A DNA stretch of 64,000 bases from Anastrepha obliqua. Lineage: Eukaryota; Arthropoda; Insecta; Diptera; Tephritidae. The stretch lies in NCBI RefSeq assembly GCF_027943255.1, contig NC_072893.1, forward strand, positions 1,550,001 to 1,614,000. The letters are read 5' to 3'. The position numbers were made by a program, and so were the translations under genes. Positions within the stretch are counted from its first letter, which is position 1; every line of letters starts with the position of its first letter. This document shows positions 59,051-64,000 of the stretch, piece by piece. The notes beneath the pieces were generated by a model, which had not been told where the DNA came from, ran no database searches, and saw only the letters and a program-made list of their open reading frames with translations.

Positions 59051-62000
59051 TCCTTATTTCCTTAGTTGCCGCATTTATATTCAGTGACTATGCAACAGCG
59101 GATATCAGAAAATCTAGAAATCACGTAATCGTGCAAATCAAGCACCGTGTATCTCGAGAGATACCTGTACATGCATGCATGCATACATGCGTATATCTAC
59201 TTAGACATGCGCGCATACATATGCATATTTACTAGAAAAGATGCTCTTTCACTCCCAGAATGTCAACTAATTTTGTTGCGAATCAGTTCACACTTGATCG
59301 CTTTCATAAGTTTTATTTAAGTAACCCATAACGCACACACACATTGGCACACACGCATACATACAAATGCAAACAAGCAAATACACTTGATTGCGTTAAG
59401 TGCCTGCAAAAATGTTATTGCTGGTCCGGAACTTGTGTCCTGGGAATTCAGTTGTGTTCGCTCGAATGCTCGGCGCACGCATGAAATTGACAACAACAAC
59501 ATGCAGACTACGCAAATGAACTGTGATGCAATCAAACCAACTGTGATAAATACGTAAGACATTTGTGTGTGTGCGGGTGTGTGCGAGTGTGTGTTATCAA
59601 ATCGAATAACTGCAAATACAATCTTACGCTCATTTGAGTTGGAATAAATGACGAGTCTGGCGAATAAATTGCAGACAAGGAATCCGTAAAGTCTAATTGC
59701 TTCGATATTTAGCATTTCGGTAGGTGAATTTATTTCATCTTTTCTAAGTCGTTAGCTGCAAAACTTATTCAAGTGAGCTATTGAAGTAATTAAGAATTTT
59801 AATAATAAAAGAATTGAATATTCAATAACATTCATTTATTTACTTACTCAGTTTACCAACCATTTCTACACACTCACGCGTGCATATGTGATTACAGAAA
59901 GTTTGAAATATAATTTTTTAATAATTTTGCCTTCTTCGTAGCAAAATAATTTCGCTTCAACGCATCACATCTAAGTATTTCTATTCTCCACTTAATATTC
60001 CGTTTCGAATTAAATTCCTCCGAAAAAAATTGTTTAGCATAGACTTGTCTACCTACGTTAATTATCATACATTCGCACATACACACAAACATTTAAATAT
60101 AAAAAATCGGATATTCATAAAATGAGCGCTGGTTATTCGATCTACTAAATATTTGATAATTTTATTTATTTTCACATTTTTTTTTACTTCTTACGTATAT
60201 CGTTTCGCTCGTTGCTTTTCTTTTATGCTTTCTCAATAGACGTAGCTTTTGCTGTTTATTTTAAGCTCCTTTCGCCTTTTTCACGTTTTTCCTCGCTCGA
60301 CTGGAAAGTTATTTATATGCAACGATCTTGAGTTCCCGGGTCAGGACACCCTTATTTTCATTTGCACTGATTTTTCTCTATCTTCACAGTTTTTGACCAA
60401 GTCTTCTGCAGCAAACGGTCAAATGTCCAGCGGCGACTGTTGTTTTTCTTTGACACTTTTTCTGCTTCTTTTGCAATAATATTTTTGTTACCGCTTGTGC
60501 GCATTGCCACGACCCATTGTCAGACAACGGTAAAACGCCCTTTTATACATGAAAAAAAGTGGAAAATACCCGTGTCTACTTAAATATTCTTAGCCTTTTT
60601 CAGCTTTATTCAAGAAATGTTATTATATATTTTGATTTTAATGCAATAAGAAGGGATGCCAGGCTTTTCACTTACAGGGTGAGTATATGCAGGTGTCCTT
60701 TCTTAAATCACTTGTGATTTCCTTGGCGTTTTTTTTTCACTTCCATCGGCGTGAAGAAATAAAGCAAACTTGCTTCCCAAGTGTAGGCAGGCTGGGTTAC
60801 TCATCAAGCAGTCGATATTTTGGGCGCTAATGCAGAAGAAGAAAAAGGCCTCCTTTGCGTTGGAAAGATCACGTAGAGAAGGACTTGGCTTTATTCGATG
60901 TGTGCAGCTGGCACCGGTTAGCACGAGAAAGAAACGACTGGCTTTGTCAACGGCCAAAGTCACGTTAGCGCTTGTCGCGGCATTCAAGAAGAAGAAGAAA
61001 GTAATTTTTTGCAAGAGTGAAACTTAAAGATCTCAATTAAAAGATTATAAAGAAAAAACTGCGAGCTGATTTTGTAAGAATCTCTCATATATTTACTAGA
61101 ACCAGAAAGTGTCCCTTAATTCAAAGAAAGAACTCTTAAAGATCAACAAAATGAATAAGCAGTTTTGTCATTAGTTTCTTAAATGTCCTGAAATTACTTT
61201 GAATTATGAATTTCAACTTTTTTATTTTTATATTCGCTTGATAGTCCAGCTTTTCCAAAGAAAAAATTCCTAGTATTTCTACTTTACTTAAAAGTCAACT
61301 GAAACGGAATAAATAAACTATCAGTCGTACAAAAAATGTGAGTGTAATAACCAGAATATCTGTGTATGTGTGCGTGTGTGCACTGCTGGAGTTTATGAAG
61401 AAATGTAACCAACCAACAATTGGCGTGCAATTACAAAAACGGAAATCTGCCGTTATAAATGAGCAGCAACGGCAGCAGCAGCAATAACAATAACTAAAGT
61501 ATTATAAACAACAACAGTAATAGCCCCAACAACGATAATAACGGCACAAACAGCAATAAACAACACAATAAAAATGAAGGAGTCAACGTTCGTTGCCAGG
61601 ATATTTTAATTTCGAGCAGACTGACTTTGATCCCGACGCCCCGGTTACTGATCTATGCCTTGGTAGTTGTTTGAATATGTGTGTGTGTGTGTATGTATGG
61701 ATATGTAAGTGAAACGGCAGCAATTGTGAGCACAAAATCAGCAACAATGCTAAACTGCAATAGTAATTGTAATAATGGCAACAACAAAACAACAATAACA
61801 CCAACAACAATAGCAGCAAGTGAGAAGCAAAATGGCAACAGGCAGCAGCCTGCAGCCTGCAGCCAGCGGTCATGACTGCAACTACGGACACACACAACCA
61901 CAGCGACAAGCACAACGAGCGCCAGAGCTGAGAAATGAAATGGAGAATAATAAAGAAAATAAATAATTGAAGAAAAAAGTTTGCGGCGAACAATCGCTGA

Positions 62001-63479
62001 AAAGAAGAGCAATCATCTTCGCCATTGTTGTTGTTGCTGCAGCAATAGCTGTTGTGGCATAATAAAAAGTATAATAGAAATAAAAGCAACAAAAACAAAA
62101 AACAGTTAAGCACAACTTCGGGGCATGGCGAGGCCAAAGCAGCATAAAAAATAACAAAAATTGCAAAAGGCAAACAAAAGATGGACGCTTTGGCGTAAGT
62201 AGGGGCTCGAAACAAAGAACTTCCACATAAATTATAGTGAAATTATGCACAATGCCAACTACAACAACAACAACAGCATTGAAGCGCAAGTTAAATTGTA
62301 AAACAAAAATCCAAAAATACAAACTGTCAGCGCAACTGACGCGGGAGATGAGCCTAGAAAGTCAAGCCACTACAGCCATCAAAAGTGAATATTGCAGCAT
62401 GCGGCACTTTCTTACTACACCAACTACTAATACATATAATATTGCGTGGTAAAAAAATTGCATGGGTTGGAAATACCACAACCTTTGCAACTGGATATTG
62501 TGGAAATTCGCGGTGCTATTGGTATTGTTGCCACAGACTTTATAATGAAAAAAATATAAGCCAAAGGAGACTGCAGCGACTGGCAGGGAAAGCGGAAGCT
62601 GAGAATATTAGAGTGCAGAGGTCGCCAGAGGACGCCACAAAACCCAGACGAGTTTAGCATCATCAGCAGCCACAACAACAACAACAAATAAAAATACGGC
62701 GGCAAAGCAGCAAAATGAAAGTCAACGCATTTGTGCTAAACCACAACCGGATGCAACCAAGCCTTCCTCCACCGCACCCTAACCTGAATGCGAAGATGCC
62801 TTCGGTTTCATATCTACAATCTTCCACTTTGCCACGCTGTTTATTCATTTACGAGATTGCTGCCCTAGAAAGAATGAAATGAATTAAAAAGATGGAATTT
62901 CATCTGAGTTAAGGCGCGTTTTCCTTAAGAAGAGCCCCACATACGAGTACAAGTGTGTGTGCAGAGATGTTGTGTGTATATGTGTGCGGGTAGTCCGCTT
63001 GAGAAGAAGAGAACATATTCCCATTTATTTAGTTTATTTCATTTTAAACAAAAGTATATTAAATGAAAATGCCCAAGTCGTGCGGCGACGCATACCAAAA
63101 TTACGAGAAAATTATTTTCAAAATCTTAAAGACAGACTAACGAAATTTTCATTGTTAAGTTTCGGCGGTTTAATCCACTATGAAATATCCTACAAATATC
63201 AGAAAACAATGACATTTCAGCTGGATTGAGAACGTTTTGAATTCTGTCAACCTACGGCTCTAAGGAAAAGTTGAATGCGCTTCAACCATTTAACTCAAAA
63301 AGAGTTTTTTTTTTCAGTAATCAGTCTTCTACCCCAAATTCGTTATTATTACGATTCAAACAATAAAAAATCAATAAAGGTTTGGAACATCTGCAATAGA
63401 TTAGAATAATAGACTAGAATAATTAATACGAAATATTGGTTTGGGGAAATATAAATCCATTATTTTCTTGGTAAATGGC
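59051..63479. other. Teneurin intron with simple repeats, 4.4 kb
   Basis: ATGC/ATAC units at about 59170-59195. CA/TG tracts at about 59333-59350 and 61678-61696. A long region rich in CAA/CAG/AAT triplets spans about 61455-61600, 61740-61830, 62020-62050 and 62265-62280. The 210-codon frame at 61583-62215 (-) and its neighbours arise from these triplets (poly-Leu/Phe/Cys). No transposon signature is recognised. Confidence 0.55.
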
Positions 63480-63600
63480 TGTAGTGATGGAGATCTCGTC
63501 GATTAGTAGTCGCAGCATCGCCCAGGAGCTAAAGATCGACCATAAAGGCGTGTTAAGCCATTTGCGCAAAAATTTGACGCACAAATAATGGATTTCTTTT
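63480..63600 (+). mobile_element. Mariner transposase fragment (second HTH)
   Basis: The + strand reads VMEISSISSRSIAQELKIDH followed by KGVLSHLRKN, matching the SSR.IAQEL.IDHKTVL.HL.KAG second helix-turn-helix of mariner transposases. Nothing on either side extends it convincingly, so only about 40 codons survive. It is related to the minus-strand fragment at 55030-55340. Confidence 0.65.
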
Positions 63601-64000
63601 CCCATATACATTTAAGGTTTAAATTCATTTATCTGCGTGCTAGCTAAACAAAGCATCAGCTGAAAATCCTGCAATTCCCTATCAGTGCGATTGGGAGTGA
63701 CCCTAAAGAAGAGTGTGGTGCAGTTGTTCTCAGTGAGGGTAAAAAATATTGTTCAAAAAATGAGCGCCTTTCACAAGTTGTCCCTAGGCAGACACTCCTG
63801 TCAGAGATATAGTAAATATTGAAGTGGTCTTATTGTTCGCTGCACTGTGCGAAGATCGACCAGTTATTTATTTTAATAATATGACTTTCTTTACTGAAAC
63901 TAAAGTGATAATCTGAGACAATGTGGGTTCAATTTGGATAAGACGAAATCCGTTAAAATCGTTCGAAAGTAGTAAAAGTATTCCTGCTATTAAATTTGGC
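63601..64000. other. Teneurin intron to window end
   Basis: Nothing recognised. The next teneurin exon (YD repeats) lies beyond the window. Confidence 0.4.

Noticed and set aside
61583..62215. 210-codon minus-strand open frame, the longest non-teneurin frame
   Set aside because: It runs through CAA/CAG/AAT triplet repeats and encodes Leu/Phe/Cys/His-rich low complexity without any domain; overlapping frames on the same and opposite strand exist for the same reason.
1..64000. CRISPR arrays, bacterial operons, ribosome binding sites or prophage
   Set aside because: The window is animal nuclear DNA with spliced exons; the only regular array (35.7-36.5 kb) is a 129-bp tandem repeat without spacers.

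Overview
This is a eukaryotic, AT-rich, intron-dominated window that looks like the genome of a higher fly, most likely a tephritid fruit fly. Three things support this: the host gene is a recognisable fly teneurin, there are several copies of a tRNA-headed SINE that I associate from memory with tephritid genomes, and mariner, LINE and Helitron-like relics are abundant. The species cannot be fixed from the window alone.

The only host gene I can support is a teneurin on the + strand, most likely Ten-m (tenascin-major/odz). Five internal coding exons are visible: 30470-30589, 44441-44608, 44706-44898, 45809-47187 and 49081-49613. All have good splice sites and their phases fit exactly, so they join into one uninterrupted reading frame of about 800 codons. 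They encode the extracellular TTR-like domain, the FN-plug region, and most of the NHL beta-propeller with a fly-type low-complexity insert in its last part. The EGF, transmembrane and intracellular parts (upstream) and the YD-repeat shell and C-terminus (downstream) lie outside the window. Bases 1-30469 are upstream intron (or at least contain no recognisable exon), 30590-44440 is a 13.9 kb intron, and 49614-64000 is the start of another intron longer than 14 kb.

The introns are a graveyard of old transposable elements, none intact. I could assign mariner/Tc1 relics (1.0, 8.8, 14.8, 27.1, 41.0, 55.0, 55.9, 56.4 and 63.5 kb), non-LTR retrotransposon 3' fragments (12.2, 15.4, 22.8, 24.1, 34.2, 38.3, 42.1 and 52.8 kb), a Tigger/pogo-like relic (58.4 kb), tRNA-derived SINE copies (1.6, 5.2, 41.5 and 47.6 kb) and a Helitron/DINE-like element with a 129-bp tandem array (35.5-36.7 kb). 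Nineteen of these 23 pieces lie antisense to the teneurin gene. The region 52.7-59.1 kb is a dense cluster of such relics and also holds a SANT/Myb-like coding fragment with a plausible 58-nt intron. The remaining intron sequence is simple repeats and unassigned AT-rich DNA; nearly all open frames in it are chance frames.

I found no convincing new biological system. The most unusual structures are the higher-order tandem array in the Helitron-like element, the mariner copies with internal deletions (two sharing one breakpoint), the SANT-like fragment, and the antisense bias of the relics.
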